A DNA stretch of 64,000 nucleotides from Spirosoma rigui (lineage in GTDB: Bacteria > Bacteroidota > Bacteroidia > Cytophagales > Spirosomataceae), in NCBI RefSeq assembly GCF_002067135.1, contig NZ_CP020105.1:5084001-5148000 (forward strand), given 5' to 3'. Position numbers and translations under genes: made by a program. The notes under the pieces were generated by a model, which searched no databases, was not told the DNA's origin, and saw only the letters and a program-made list of their open reading frames with translations. Of the stretch, positions 1-8,617 are shown in pieces (within the stretch, counting starts at the first letter, position 1; each line of letters starts with the position of its first letter).

Positions 1-84
1 CGGTTCAATGACCAGATCGATCCCTTTGAGAACGGGTAAATTGCCGTAGTTCCGGCGCAGGTTGGTTGTTTGAAGAAGCGGCAT
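1..84 (-). CDS. ABC transporter ATP-binding protein, N-terminal fragment
   Basis: Reading leftward from an ATG at 84, the frame stays open to the window edge and gives 28 residues beginning MPLLQTTNLRRNYGNLPVLK. The pattern of a short beta strand, an aromatic Y-G pair and then VLKGIDL is the usual start of an ABC ATPase, just before the Walker A region, which lies outside the window. Only the first strands are visible, so substrate and partner permease cannot be told. It is divergent from sucC. It is far from the ATPase-less permeases at 13.7-25.3 kb, so no link to them is claimed. Confidence 0.7.
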   Translation of the reverse strand, partial: MPLLQTTNLRRNYGNLPVLKGIDLVIEP

Positions 85-90
85 TCGTCA

Positions 91-177
91 GGAAATGATG
101 AGTGATGAATAACGAATGAAGGCTGGCAGATGCAGATATCGACGGATATCATTCATCATTGATCGTTCATCATTCAC
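91..177. repeat. Intergenic inverted TGATGAA-rich repeat
   Basis: Copies of TGATGA/GAATGA at 94-119 face reverse-complement copies (TTCATCATT) at 151-177, so the spacer between the ABC ATPase start and sucC can fold into an imperfect hairpin. No protein is encoded here. It could be a repetitive intergenic element or a transcription boundary; the sequence alone does not decide. Confidence 0.4.
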
Positions 178-237
178 CTTTTAGTGGTAATTTGCCGCGC
201 AAAAGTACGATTTACAACACTCCTTGTTGCAGTTGCC

Positions 238-1470
238 ATGAATATACACGAGTATCAGGGTAAAGAAATTCTGAAGAAATACGGCGTCCGGATTCAGGAA
301 GGAATCGTGGCCGAGTCTCCCGAGAAAGCCGTTGAAGCGGCCAAGCAGATCATGGCCCAGACCGGCTCCAAATACGTTGTCGTGAAATCACAGATTCATG
401 CCGGCGGCCGTGGTAAAGGTCAGATCGTTGGGTCGACGCAGCGGGGTGTCGCCCTGGCTAAATCGGTGGACGATGTGCGCGACATCACCAAAAACCTGAT
501 CGGCAACGTACTGGTTACGCATCAGACGGGACCTGAAGGCAAGAAAGTAAGCAAAGTACTGGTTGCTCAGGACGTATTCTATCCGGGTGCTTCGGAGCCG
601 AAAGAAATGTATATCGGTATTCTCCTCGACCGTAACAAAGCCTGCAACGTCATCATGGCCAGCACCGAAGGGGGCATGGACATTGAAGAAGTTGCGGCCA
701 ATACGCCCGAGAAAATCGTGAAAGAATGGATCGATCCGGCCGTGGGTCTGCAGCCTTTTCAGGCGCGGAAGGTAGCCTTCGGTCTGGGTCTGGAAGGCGA
801 AGCGTTCAAAGAGATGGTGAAGTTCGTTACCGCCCTCTACAAAGCGTACGTTGATACCGACGCGTCGATGTTTGAGATTAACCCCGTGCTGAAAACGTCG
901 GACAATAAAATCCTGGCCGTCGATGCTAAAGTGAACCTGGACGACAACGCCCTGTACCGTCACTCCGAGCTGGCGAACCTCCGCGATCTGGCCGAAGAAG
1001 ATCCCCTCGAAGTAGAAGCATCATCCAACGACCTGAACTATGTGAAACTCGACGGTAACGTTGGCTGCATGGTAAACGGCGCTGGTCTGGCCATGGCAAC
1101 CATGGACATCATCAAGTTGTCGGGCGGTGAGCCGGCCAACTTCCTCGATGTTGGGGGTGGAGCCAACGCCAAAACGGTTGAAGCCGGTTTCCGGATCATC
1201 CTGAAAGACCCGAACGTTAAAGCCATCCTGATCAATATTTTTGGTGGTATCGTTCGCTGCGACCGCGTAGCAACGGGCGTCGTTGAAGCCTACAAAGCCA
1301 TCGGCGACATCCCGATCCCAATTATTGTCCGGCTCCAGGGTACCAACGCCGAAGAAGGCGCCCGGATCATCGACGAGTCGGGTCTGAAAGTTTTCTCGGC
1401 CGTATTGCTGAAAGAAGCAGCAGAGAAAGTGAAGCAGGTGCTACAAGGCACCGCCGGAACGGCCGCCTAA
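238..1470 (+). CDS. sucC: Succinyl-CoA ligase (ADP-forming) subunit beta
   Basis: Beta subunit of the TCA-cycle enzyme that converts succinyl-CoA to succinate with formation of ATP or GTP. The 410-residue product opens with MNIHEYQGKEILKKYGV, the hallmark ATP-grasp start, followed by an ATP-grasp nucleotide-binding half. The C-terminal ligase half has the GNVGCMVNGAGLAMATMD and NIFGGIVRCD motifs that contact the alpha subunit and the phosphate. The ATG at 238 is chosen over an upstream in-frame GTG at 184 because family members begin exactly here. It is slightly longer than the roughly 388-residue E. coli protein, as is common in Bacteroidota. The alpha-subunit gene (sucD) is not next to it, and a strong terminator follows at once, so it is probably a single-gene transcript. 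Confidence 0.97.
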   Translation: MNIHEYQGKEILKKYGVRIQEGIVAESPEKAVEAAKQIMAQTGSKYVVVKSQIHAGGRGKGQIVGSTQRGVALAKSVDDVRDITKNLIGNVLVTHQTGPEGKKVSKVLVAQDVFYPGASEPKEMYIGILLDRNKACNVIMASTEGGMDIEEVAANTPEKIVKEWIDPAVGLQPFQARKVAFGLGLEGEAFKEMVKFVTALYKAYVDTDASMFEINPVLKTSDNKILAVDAKVNLDDNALYRHSELANLRDLAEEDPLEVEASSNDLNYVKLDGNVGCMVNGAGLAMATMDIIKLSGGEPANFLDVGGGANAKTVEAGFRIILKDPNVKAILINIFGGIVRCDRVATGVVEAYKAIGDIPIPIIVRLQGTNAEEGARIIDESGLKVFSAVLLKEAAEKVKQVLQGTAGTAA

Positions 1471-1501
1471 CTATACTCGTGCCGGGTTTGTTACCAGGCA
1501 C

Positions 1502-1548
1502 CCAAACGCAAAAAAGCCGAAGCACAGCTTCGGCTTTTTTGCGTTTGG
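1502..1548. terminator. Bidirectional intrinsic terminator between sucC and the M48 protease
   Basis: A near-perfect palindrome: GCCGAAGC and GCTTCGGC around a 3-base ACA loop, flanked by A6 on the left and T6 on the right and then by AAACGC/GCGTTT. It can terminate the convergent genes on both sides. Confidence 0.9.
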
Positions 1549-1555
1549 ACAAACG

Positions 1556-2377
1556 TTACCCGCGTTTGTAGTACTTCATGGCCTCGGGCAAGAGCGACTG
1601 CAGATCCCTGATACGGCGTTCGTCAGACGGGTGGGTCGACAAAAATTCGGGTGGTTTGTTACCGCCACCGGCCTTGGCCATCCGACCCCAGAAACTAATT
1701 GCCTCCTGCGGATTGTAACCAGCCATGGCCATAAAGATTAGGCCCAGTCGGTCGGCTTCCGATTCCTGCTTCCGGCTGTGGGGCAGCGCCCGGCCAACCT
1801 GATAGGCAATGGGGAGTGCCGCACCTACCGATTGCAGCAGGAGCGAGTTGACTTGACTGCGGCTGTTCTGAGCGGCCGTACCTGTGATGATTTGACCACC
1901 CTGCAGCAGCCCGTTGGCCAGCAGACCTTCGCTCATCCGCTCGTTACCGTGCTCGGCAATGGCGTGCGAAATCTCGTGACCCATAACGGCAGCGGCACCC
2001 GCTTCGTTTTGGGTATAAGGCAGGATGCCCGTATAGAAGGCTACTTTGCCACCCGGCATACACCACGCGTTCACCTGGGGACTCTGAATCAGGTTAAACT
2101 CCCACTGGAAGCCCTCCAGGCGACTACCCAGGTTGTTGGCATTCAGGTACTGCTCCATAGCCTGCCGCAACCGGTTGCCTACCCGCTGCACCATTTGTGC
2201 ATCACTGCTGCTCCGAACAACATTGCTGGTATCCAGAACACCTTTATAGTTAGAGAAACTTAACGGCAGTAACTCGGCATTGGAAACTAACTTAAGCTGG
2301 CTTCGACCCGTTAGCGGCACTTTCTGGCAGCCAATAGCCAGGCCAGTCAGCACCATAACAATCATTGCTTTTTTCAT
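1556..2377 (-). CDS. M48-family zinc metalloprotease, lipoprotein
   Basis: A 273-residue M48 (Ste24/LoiP/BepA-like) peptidase, expected to be lipid-anchored in the envelope and to act in outer-membrane protein quality control. The N-terminus has a lipobox ending at Cys17 (GLAIGC). The zinc motif HEISH is at residues 134-138 and the third ligand lies in ESEAD at 205-209. The segment after it (LGLIFMAMAGYNP) and a C-terminal STHPSDERRIRDL are typical of the YggG/LoiP group. It is convergent with sucC across a shared terminator and divergent from the FAH-family gene. No TPR domain is present, so it is the short form rather than BepA. Confidence 0.93.
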   Translation of the reverse strand: MKKAMIVMVLTGLAIGCQKVPLTGRSQLKLVSNAELLPLSFSNYKGVLDTSNVVRSSSDAQMVQRVGNRLRQAMEQYLNANNLGSRLEGFQWEFNLIQSPQVNAWCMPGGKVAFYTGILPYTQNEAGAAAVMGHEISHAIAEHGNERMSEGLLANGLLQGGQIITGTAAQNSRSQVNSLLLQSVGAALPIAYQVGRALPHSRKQESEADRLGLIFMAMAGYNPQEAISFWGRMAKAGGGNKPPEFLSTHPSDERRIRDLQSLLPEAMKYYKRG

Positions 2378-2485
2378 TGGTACGTGTATTTATATTGAAT
2401 GGTTATTCCAACGTATAATGACGTGTAACAGACGTGGTTTGTTCAAATTTTTACGGACGGGCGCGGTCACGCTTCGTTTAGTCCT

Positions 2486-2493
2486 TAGATTTG
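2486..2493 (+). promoter_or_regulatory. Candidate Bacteroidota -7 element (TAGATTTG)
   Basis: Exact match to TAnnTTTG in the divergent spacer, pointing toward the FAH-family gene at 2631. No TTG was found at the expected -33 spacing, so this is a weak call. Confidence 0.4.
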
Positions 2494-2630
2494 CGCCATT
2501 CCGAATAGTTTAAACGCCATTGCGCGCAGCTGTTCGTGCCCGATTTACGCACACAACCTACTTCAGTCAGCCCGTTTCGCGGTATCCGGACTATAACCCG
2601 GCCAGCCGTTACGTGTCTGCCCTAACTATT

Positions 2631-3242
2631 ATGAAAATCATCTGTGTTGGTCGCAATTACGCTGAGCATATTAAAGAACTCAATAATGAACAGCCCGATG
2701 ATCCGGTCATTTTTCTGAAACCCGAAACGGCCATTCCGTTAAAGAACGAGCCTTTTTTCTATCCCGATTTCTCGTCTGACGTGCACTACGAAGTCGAGAT
2801 CCTGGTCAAGATCAACCGGGTGGGTAAAAATATAGACGAGACGTTCGCCCATAAATATTACGACGAAATTGGCATTGGCGTCGATTTTACGGCCCGTGAC
2901 GTTCAAAGCAAACTAAAAGCCAAAGGATTACCCTGGGAGCTGGCGAAGGGATTCAATGGTTCTGCGCCCATATCGGGCTTTGTCCCAAAAACCGATTTCG
3001 CCGATCTACACGACATCAACTTCCGCCTGGATGTCAACGGCGAAACGAAGCAGTTGGGCAATACCAGCCTGATGCTGTTCAAAATTGACTACCTGATCTC
3101 GTTCGTATCGCGGTATTTTCTGCTGCAGCAGGGCGACATTCTGTTTACAGGTACGCCCAAAGGCGTAGGCCCCGTTAAGGTTGGCGATCGACTGACCGCC
3201 TACATTGAGGACCGCAAAATGCTGGAACTCGACGTTAAGTAA
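2631..3242 (+). CDS. Fumarylacetoacetate hydrolase (FAH) family protein
   Basis: A 203-residue single-domain FAH-family enzyme of the YcgM/FAHD1 size class. Such enzymes hydrolyse or decarboxylate 2-oxo acids such as acylpyruvates or oxaloacetate. The divalent-metal ligands of the family are visible: Glu54 and Glu56 in HYEVEILVK and Asp85 in GIGVDFTARD, then the KGFNGSAP loop and the C-terminal FTGTPKGVGPV segment. The ATG at 2631 (MKIICVGRNYAEHI) is the family start; the frame is open upstream to 2520 but that part has no similarity to the family. It lies 32 bases before the M23 peptidase gene. The exact substrate cannot be read from the sequence. Confidence 0.92.
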   Translation: MKIICVGRNYAEHIKELNNEQPDDPVIFLKPETAIPLKNEPFFYPDFSSDVHYEVEILVKINRVGKNIDETFAHKYYDEIGIGVDFTARDVQSKLKAKGLPWELAKGFNGSAPISGFVPKTDFADLHDINFRLDVNGETKQLGNTSLMLFKIDYLISFVSRYFLLQQGDILFTGTPKGVGPVKVGDRLTAYIEDRKMLELDVK

Positions 3243-3274
3243 GAAATAGACCGTGTAACCGTCATTCGTCATCA

Positions 3275-5398
3275 GTGAGTAAACAATATCTTGGGTTTGG
3301 ATGGGCAATATGGCTGTTTAGTATCGGCACCGGCTTCGGCCAGCAGCCAGCGACGGCTGTACCAGCCGGTCAAACGAGTCAGGCCGGACAATCCGTACAA
3401 ACCGGCTACGTGCGTCCGGGCACAATTCAGGCCGGTTATTTTCAGTTTCCGATTATGCCGGGCGGGGCCAACTCCCTCTCCGGCGGGCTGGGTGATCTGC
3501 GACCCAATCACTTCCACGCAGGACTCGACATTCGCACAAACGGACGCGAAGGACTGGATGTCCACGCGGCTGCCGACGGCTACGTATCACGCATTGCCGT
3601 TTTTACGGGGGGCTACGGAAACGTCATTTTCATCAAGCACCCCAACGGCCTCACTACGGTATATGGCCACCTGAAAACGCTGAAGGATACCCTCGGGACG
3701 TACCTCCGTGAGCAGCAGTACGCCCGCAAAACCTTCGAGATCGACCTGCGTCCCGAGCCGGGCCAGTTCCCGGTGAAGCAGGGCGATATCATCGCAGCGT
3801 CGGGCAACACGGGCGGATCGGGCGGACCGCACCTGCACTTCGAGATCCGCGACGCTAAAGACAACCTCATCAACCCGCTGCTTTACGGTTTCCCGGAGCT
3901 TCGCGATGAGGTCCCCCCCTACTTTGAGCGGATTGCCCTGAAAACCATGACACCTACGTCGCGCATCAACGGCGAATACCAGCGCGTGAGCTACGTTCCA
4001 GTCCGGCGAAGCGACGGTACGTACACGATTACCAAACCCATTACGGCCTCGGGGCTGGTCGGACTGGAGGTACTGGCCTACGATAAAACATCGGGTTCGC
4101 CCTACCGCAATGGGATCAGCTGCCTGGAAGTCCGGCTCGACGGGCGGGAAGTGTTCGCCTATAACATGAACAGCTTTCCCAACGAGCAGACCCGGTTCAT
4201 GAATGTGCACGAGAATTACGAAGTGGAACAGATGACGGGCCAGCGCTACCACCGGGCCTACATCGCCGATGGAAACACGCTGGCTATTTATAAGATAGCC
4301 AATAACGCAGCCTACCGGGGCCGGCTGCCACTACTCGACGGCCAGCCACACGAGGTCACGCTGACGCTGTTCGATGCCGCCGACCATGCCACCCGGCTCA
4401 CATTCACTATCCTGCCCGAGACCAGCGCGTCGACCCGGATGGACCCCGGTACGGAGATGCCGGCCGACTACAACCCCGATGCCGATACGGAGCAGATTGT
4501 CTCGGCATCGCCCGTAATGGTCGCCCCCAGCGGCTTGCCAACCGCCACAATTACTACCGATGAAAACGTGTTGAAGCTGGCCGTAAAGAACGTATCGACG
4601 ACAGCCCCGCCGGTAGCCAAACTATTTTCCGGACGCACCGTAACGGAGCAGCCTGTAAGCTATACCCTTGCCAACCAGGCCGTTTACCTCGTAGACTTGC
4701 GCCAGGCACTGCCCGATTCGGTGCAGTTTGGACGGGGGGTAGTACGAACAAATTTCAAAAAACGCATTATACCGGGCCGGGCCGATGTCTTTATAGACGG
4801 AAATACCCGATTGGAGTTCAGTCCGCGAACCCTGTTCGATACGCTGCATCTGGCAGTTCGGGCGGTGCCGGGAGGGGGCATTGAAATTAACCAGCCCACG
4901 ATTCCGCTCAACGACCTTTTGACCATTCAGTACGTACCTAATTACCCCATCGCGATTGATACGATGCGGACCAAGGCGTATTGGGTTAGTGGCGGCCGTG
5001 AAAGCTTTCTGGGCGGTACGTGGAACAAGGGAAAAATCCAGTTCAAGACCCGAACACTGGGACGTTTTCAGTTGCTGACCGATGCCAACCCACCAACGGT
5101 CGATATTCTGACGGCGACACCAAACGGGATTACGGCTAAAATCAGGGATGACCGCTCGGGCATTGCCGAGTTCCGGGCGCTGGTCAACGGCGAATGGGTA
5201 CTCATGCAGTACGACTATAAACGGGCACTCCTGTGGTCGGATAAGCTTGACCCCGACGAACCGTTCGAAGCGGGTGCTACGGTACTCGTGCAGGTGAAAG
5301 ACCGGTCGGGTAATATCGGCTCCGACAGCACGACGATTGAAGTGGCGCGTCCGGTAGTCCGGCAACGGGCCACACCAGCCCGTAAGAAAAAACGGTAA
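3275..5398 (+). CDS. Secreted M23-family (LytM) metallopeptidase
   Basis: A 707-residue exported protein using a GTG start; a signal peptide occupies about residues 1-22 (hydrophobic, ending GFGQQP). A LytM/M23 domain follows at about 60-210, with zinc and catalytic residues in HAGLD (81-85), GHL (His132) and HLHFE (186-190), so it should cut peptidoglycan cross-links. The rest, about 210-690, is beta-rich without a named motif, and the tail is basic (ARKKKR). Large M23 proteins of this layout are common in Bacteroidota, where they are thought to act in cell-wall remodelling. The GTG start is preferred because it gives the signal peptide directly. It may be co-transcribed with the FAH gene. 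Confidence 0.92.
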   Translation: MSKQYLGFGWAIWLFSIGTGFGQQPATAVPAGQTSQAGQSVQTGYVRPGTIQAGYFQFPIMPGGANSLSGGLGDLRPNHFHAGLDIRTNGREGLDVHAAADGYVSRIAVFTGGYGNVIFIKHPNGLTTVYGHLKTLKDTLGTYLREQQYARKTFEIDLRPEPGQFPVKQGDIIAASGNTGGSGGPHLHFEIRDAKDNLINPLLYGFPELRDEVPPYFERIALKTMTPTSRINGEYQRVSYVPVRRSDGTYTITKPITASGLVGLEVLAYDKTSGSPYRNGISCLEVRLDGREVFAYNMNSFPNEQTRFMNVHENYEVEQMTGQRYHRAYIADGNTLAIYKIANNAAYRGRLPLLDGQPHEVTLTLFDAADHATRLTFTILPETSASTRMDPGTEMPADYNPDADTEQIVSASPVMVAPSGLPTATITTDENVLKLAVKNVSTTAPPVAKLFSGRTVTEQPVSYTLANQAVYLVDLRQALPDSVQFGRGVVRTNFKKRIIPGRADVFIDGNTRLEFSPRTLFDTLHLAVRAVPGGGIEINQPTIPLNDLLTIQYVPNYPIAIDTMRTKAYWVSGGRESFLGGTWNKGKIQFKTRTLGRFQLLTDANPPTVDILTATPNGITAKIRDDRSGIAEFRALVNGEWVLMQYDYKRALLWSDKLDPDEPFEAGATVLVQVKDRSGNIGSDSTTIEVARPVVRQRATPARKKKR

Positions 5399-5451
5399 TT
5401 TTAAACTGATCCGGTCATCAGGACCGATACGTATTCTTAACCCGTACCCCT

Positions 5452-5901
5452 ATGCGCTTAGCCATCGGCGACCCCGCCCCCGATTTCAGCAGCACCGACC
5501 AGCACGGCCAGCCCGTGACCCTGTCGGCCTTCCGGGGCAAAAAAGTGGTGCTGTATTTTTACCCCAAAGATGATACGCCGGGCTGCACCGCCCAGGCCTG
5601 CAGTCTGCGCGATAACCATGCCCACATGCAGGCCGCGGGCTATGAAGTGCTGGGTGTCAGCACCGACGATCAGAAATCCCACCAGAAATTTGCCACGAAA
5701 TACGACCTGCCCTTTACGCTCGTTACCGACACCGACACGAAAATCGTTGACGCCTACGGAGTATGGCAGGAAAAGTCGATGTATGGCCGCAAATTTATGG
5801 GCACCATTCGGACTACGTTCGTCATCGACGAAAATGGTATCATTACCAACATCATCGGCAAAGTGGATACCAAAAACCACGCCGATCAGATCTTAAACTA
5901 G
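5452..5901 (+). CDS. bcp: Thioredoxin-dependent peroxiredoxin, Bcp type
   Basis: A 149-residue cytoplasmic peroxiredoxin that reduces H2O2 and organic hydroperoxides. It has the peroxidatic Cys45 in DTPGCTAQAC and the second, resolving Cys50 five residues later, the atypical 2-Cys arrangement of Bcp/PrxQ. The preceding YFYPKDDTPGCT segment is the family signature, and the C-terminal FVIDENGIITNIIGKVDT closes the fold. Length is normal. It lies 53 bases after the M23 gene and 76 before the transketolase subunit, all on the plus strand. Confidence 0.95.
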   Translation: MRLAIGDPAPDFSSTDQHGQPVTLSAFRGKKVVLYFYPKDDTPGCTAQACSLRDNHAHMQAAGYEVLGVSTDDQKSHQKFATKYDLPFTLVTDTDTKIVDAYGVWQEKSMYGRKFMGTIRTTFVIDENGIITNIIGKVDTKNHADQILN

Positions 5902-5977
5902 CGTCACCCGAACATCCGGTTCGTAATTTTTATCTAATACCAATCAATCGCTGTAGACTGGAAGTCTGCATTACAGT

Positions 5978-6835
5978 ATGGAAATCAAAGAACTAGAAGG
6001 TATTGCTACCGCCGTACGGCGCGACATCCTCCGCATGGTAGCGGCAGTTAACTCGGGCCACCCCGGCGGATCACTCGGCTGCACCGATTTTATGGTCGCG
6101 CTTTATTTCGATATTATGCGCCGGAAGAAAGACGAAGCGGGCAATGTTGTCTTCGACATGAACGGTCACGATGAAGACCTGTTCTTCCTGTCGAACGGCC
6201 ACATCTCGCCCGTCTTCTATTCAGTACTGGCGCGCTCGGGTTACTTTCCCGTTTCTGAACTGGCTACGTTCCGGAAGCTCAACAGCCGGTTGCAGGGCCA
6301 CCCCGCTACGGCCGAGCATATTCCCGGTGTTCGTATTGCCTCAGGATCGCTGGGCCAGGGCCTGTCGGTAGCAGCCGGTGCTGCCTACGCCAAAAAACTC
6401 AACGGCGACGATAAGCATGTCTACGTGCTGATGGGTGATGGTGAACAGCAGGAAGGTCAGGTCTGGGAAGCCGCCCAGTTTGCCCCTAACAAGAAACTGG
6501 GTAACTTAACGGCCATTATTGACTTCAACCACGCCCAGATCGACGGGACTACCGACGACGTGAACAGCAACCGCGACCTGGCGGCCAAGTACCGGGCGTT
6601 CGGCTGGTTTGTGGATGAGATGGAAGGCAACGACATCGCCGACGTGATTCGTACGCTCCGCAAAGCGCAGGAAAATCCTGACGTTCCGACGATGATTCTG
6701 ATGCATACCGAAATGGGCTTCGGCGTCGAGTACATGGTTGGCAACTACAAATGGCACGGTACGGCACCCAACGCCGACCAGCTCCAGCAAGCCCTCAACG
6801 GCCTGCCGCTGACCATTGGCGTTACCGATTATTGA
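5978..6835 (+). CDS. Transketolase, N-terminal (thiamine-diphosphate binding) subunit
   Basis: A 285-residue protein equal to the first third of a full transketolase. It has SGHPGGSLG at 26-34, the substrate/TPP loop, and the TPP-metal motif beginning GDGEQQEG at 153-160 and ending at Asn184 in DFNHAQID. With the next gene it forms the split transketolase found in many Bacteroidota and archaea, which moves two-carbon ketol units between sugar phosphates in the non-oxidative pentose phosphate pathway. The stop codon is 67 bases before the partner gene. The spacer holds a short palindrome that recurs after the partner gene. Confidence 0.95.
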   Translation: MEIKELEGIATAVRRDILRMVAAVNSGHPGGSLGCTDFMVALYFDIMRRKKDEAGNVVFDMNGHDEDLFFLSNGHISPVFYSVLARSGYFPVSELATFRKLNSRLQGHPATAEHIPGVRIASGSLGQGLSVAAGAAYAKKLNGDDKHVYVLMGDGEQQEGQVWEAAQFAPNKKLGNLTAIIDFNHAQIDGTTDDVNSNRDLAAKYRAFGWFVDEMEGNDIADVIRTLRKAQENPDVPTMILMHTEMGFGVEYMVGNYKWHGTAPNADQLQQALNGLPLTIGVTDY

Positions 6836-6869
6836 TTGATGCCTGTTCCGACAATTTGACCATTTACCA

Positions 6870-6889
6870 GACACAACGCGTTGCGTCTC
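6870..6889. repeat. REP-like palindrome (ACGCGTTGCGTCTC type)
   Basis: GACACAACGC and GTTGCGTCTC form an imperfect palindrome between the two transketolase genes. The half-site TTGCGTCTC and its complement also appear in the inverted repeat at 7866-7952, so this seems to be a dispersed intergenic palindrome. Confidence 0.5.
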
Positions 6890-6902
6890 TACATACCAAA
6901 CA

Positions 6903-7856
6903 ATGAAAAAATACGAATACACTGAGAAAAAAGATACCCGCTCGGGTTTTGGCGCGGGCATTGCGGAACTAGGACGCTCGAACCCCAATGTGATCGCCCT
7001 CACCGCCGACCTGGCTGGTTCACTCAAACTCGATACGTTCATCAAGGAGAACCCCGAACGCTTCGTGCAGTGCGGCATTGCCGAAGCCAATATGATTGGC
7101 GTATCGGCGGGTCTGACCATTGGCGGCAAAATTCCCTTCGCTACCACCTTTGCCAATTTCGCTACGGGTCGGGTGTATGACCAGATCCGGCAGTCGGTGG
7201 CCTACTCCAACAAGAACGTCAAGATATGCGCTTCCCACGCGGGCGTAACGCTGGGCGAAGACGGGGCTACGCACCAGATTCTGGAAGACCTGGGCATGAT
7301 GAAAATGCTGCCCAACATGACCGTTATCAACCCCTGCGACTATAACCAGACGAAAGCCGCTACCATTGCCATCGCCGAACATGAAGGTCCGGTATACCTG
7401 CGCTTTGGCCGGCCGGTTATTCCCGTTTTCAGCCCCGCCGATCAGAAATTCGAAATTGGCAAAGCGTGGCACGTAAACGAAGGCTCCGACGTATCGATCT
7501 TCTGCACAGGTCACCTCGTCTGGGAATCCATCAAAGCAGGTGAAATCCTGGCAGCCGAAGGGATCGAATCGGATATCATCAATATCCACACGATCAAACC
7601 CCTCGACGAAGCGGCCATTCTGGCGTCGATCAAGAAAACAGGTTGTGCCGTATCGGCCGAAGAACACATGCTCAACGGTGGTCTGGGTGACAGCGTAGCG
7701 CAGGTACTGGCCCGCAATTTCCCCGCCCCGCTCGAATACATCGGGGTTCATGATACCTTTGGCGAAAGCGGTACTCCCGATGAGCTGATGCAGAAGTACG
7801 GATTGACCGCCGACAAGATTGTTGAGCAGGTGAAAAAAGTAATAGCCAGAAAGTAG
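6903..7856 (+). CDS. Transketolase, C-terminal subunit
   Basis: A 317-residue partner of the preceding gene, holding the pyrimidine-binding and C-terminal domains of transketolase. GIAEANM at 58-64 contains the Glu (residue 61) expected to activate thiamine diphosphate, and LGEDGATHQ at 118-125 carries the active-site His. The C-terminal domain includes the EEHMLNGGLGDSVA segment seen in transketolase and 1-deoxyxylulose-5-phosphate synthase. Since the N-terminal subunit sits directly upstream, it is called transketolase rather than a DXS or dehydrogenase beta subunit. The gene is flanked on both sides by related TTGCGTCTC palindromes. Confidence 0.95.
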   Translation: MKKYEYTEKKDTRSGFGAGIAELGRSNPNVIALTADLAGSLKLDTFIKENPERFVQCGIAEANMIGVSAGLTIGGKIPFATTFANFATGRVYDQIRQSVAYSNKNVKICASHAGVTLGEDGATHQILEDLGMMKMLPNMTVINPCDYNQTKAATIAIAEHEGPVYLRFGRPVIPVFSPADQKFEIGKAWHVNEGSDVSIFCTGHLVWESIKAGEILAAEGIESDIINIHTIKPLDEAAILASIKKTGCAVSAEEHMLNGGLGDSVAQVLARNFPAPLEYIGVHDTFGESGTPDELMQKYGLTADKIVEQVKKVIARK

Positions 7857-7865
7857 CGACGTAGC

Positions 7866-7952
7866 CCTTTGCGTCTCGGGTGCAGCTACACAGCACCGGC
7901 CGTCGTATCAGCTGACATGACGGCTGGCTGTGGCACCTGAGAGACGCAAAGG
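7866..7952. repeat. Long imperfect inverted repeat with TTTGCGTCTC arms
   Basis: Left arm 7866-7883 (CCTTTGCGTCTCGGGTGC) pairs with right arm 7933-7952 (complement with a two-base bulge). A smaller GCCGTC/GACGGC pair sits inside the loop. It can act as a transcription boundary between the transketolase and sigma-factor genes and shares its arm core with the palindrome at 6870. Confidence 0.6.
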
Positions 7953-7970
7953 ATCGCTCCATACAAACGA

Positions 7971-8543
7971 ATGACTGACGCAGAACTGCTCGCTAAATAC
8001 CGCGATCCATCGAGCCGGAATTATGCTTTTAATCTGCTGGTACGCCAATACCAGCAGAAAATTTATTGGCATATCCGGAAAATGGTCATCGATCATGACG
8101 ATGCCGACGATCTGGTGCAGGAAACGTTCATAAAAGTCTGGAATAGTCTGGAACAGTTTCGGGGCGACAGTCAGTTATATACGTGGATATACCGAATTGC
8201 GACAAATGAGTGCTTAAATTTCCTGGCCAAAAAACGTCGGCGCTTCTTCCTGCCCATCGGCGACGTGGAAGGAGAACTGATGGAAAAGCTGGAAAGCAAT
8301 TCGGACTATACGACTTCCGGGGGTGAGTTGAGCGGGGAGCAGGTACAGATGAAGCTACAAAAAGCGCTCCTGAAATTACCCGACAAACAGCGACTGGTCT
8401 TCAACATGAAATACTTCGACGACATGAAGTACGAAGAGATTTCGGAGATTACCGGCACATCGGTGGGTGCTTTAAAGGCATCGTACCACCTCGCTGTCAA
8501 AAAAATCGAAGATTATCTGACAAAAACTGATACCAGCGATTAA
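7971..8543 (+). CDS. RNA polymerase sigma factor, ECF subfamily
   Basis: A 190-residue ECF sigma factor. Region 2 runs from about residue 20 to 85 and contains DDLVQETFIKVW and the DNA-melting helix SQLYTWIYRIATNECLNFL. A linker of about 45 residues follows, then region 4 at about 125-180 with LPDKQRLVFNMKYF and the helix-turn-helix YEEISEITGTSVGALKASYHLAVKKI. It directs transcription of its own regulon, probably envelope-related. The two downstream genes (a single-pass membrane protein and a periplasmic helical protein) look like its regulators or first targets. It follows the long inverted repeat, so it probably has its own promoter. Confidence 0.95.
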   Translation: MTDAELLAKYRDPSSRNYAFNLLVRQYQQKIYWHIRKMVIDHDDADDLVQETFIKVWNSLEQFRGDSQLYTWIYRIATNECLNFLAKKRRRFFLPIGDVEGELMEKLESNSDYTTSGGELSGEQVQMKLQKALLKLPDKQRLVFNMKYFDDMKYEEISEITGTSVGALKASYHLAVKKIEDYLTKTDTSD

Positions 8544-8617
8544 ACCCCGGCCCGTGCAGGCTGTCCAATTTCAAACGACGTAAATAACAAATCGTGTGAT
8601 TTGTACACACATAGCTG

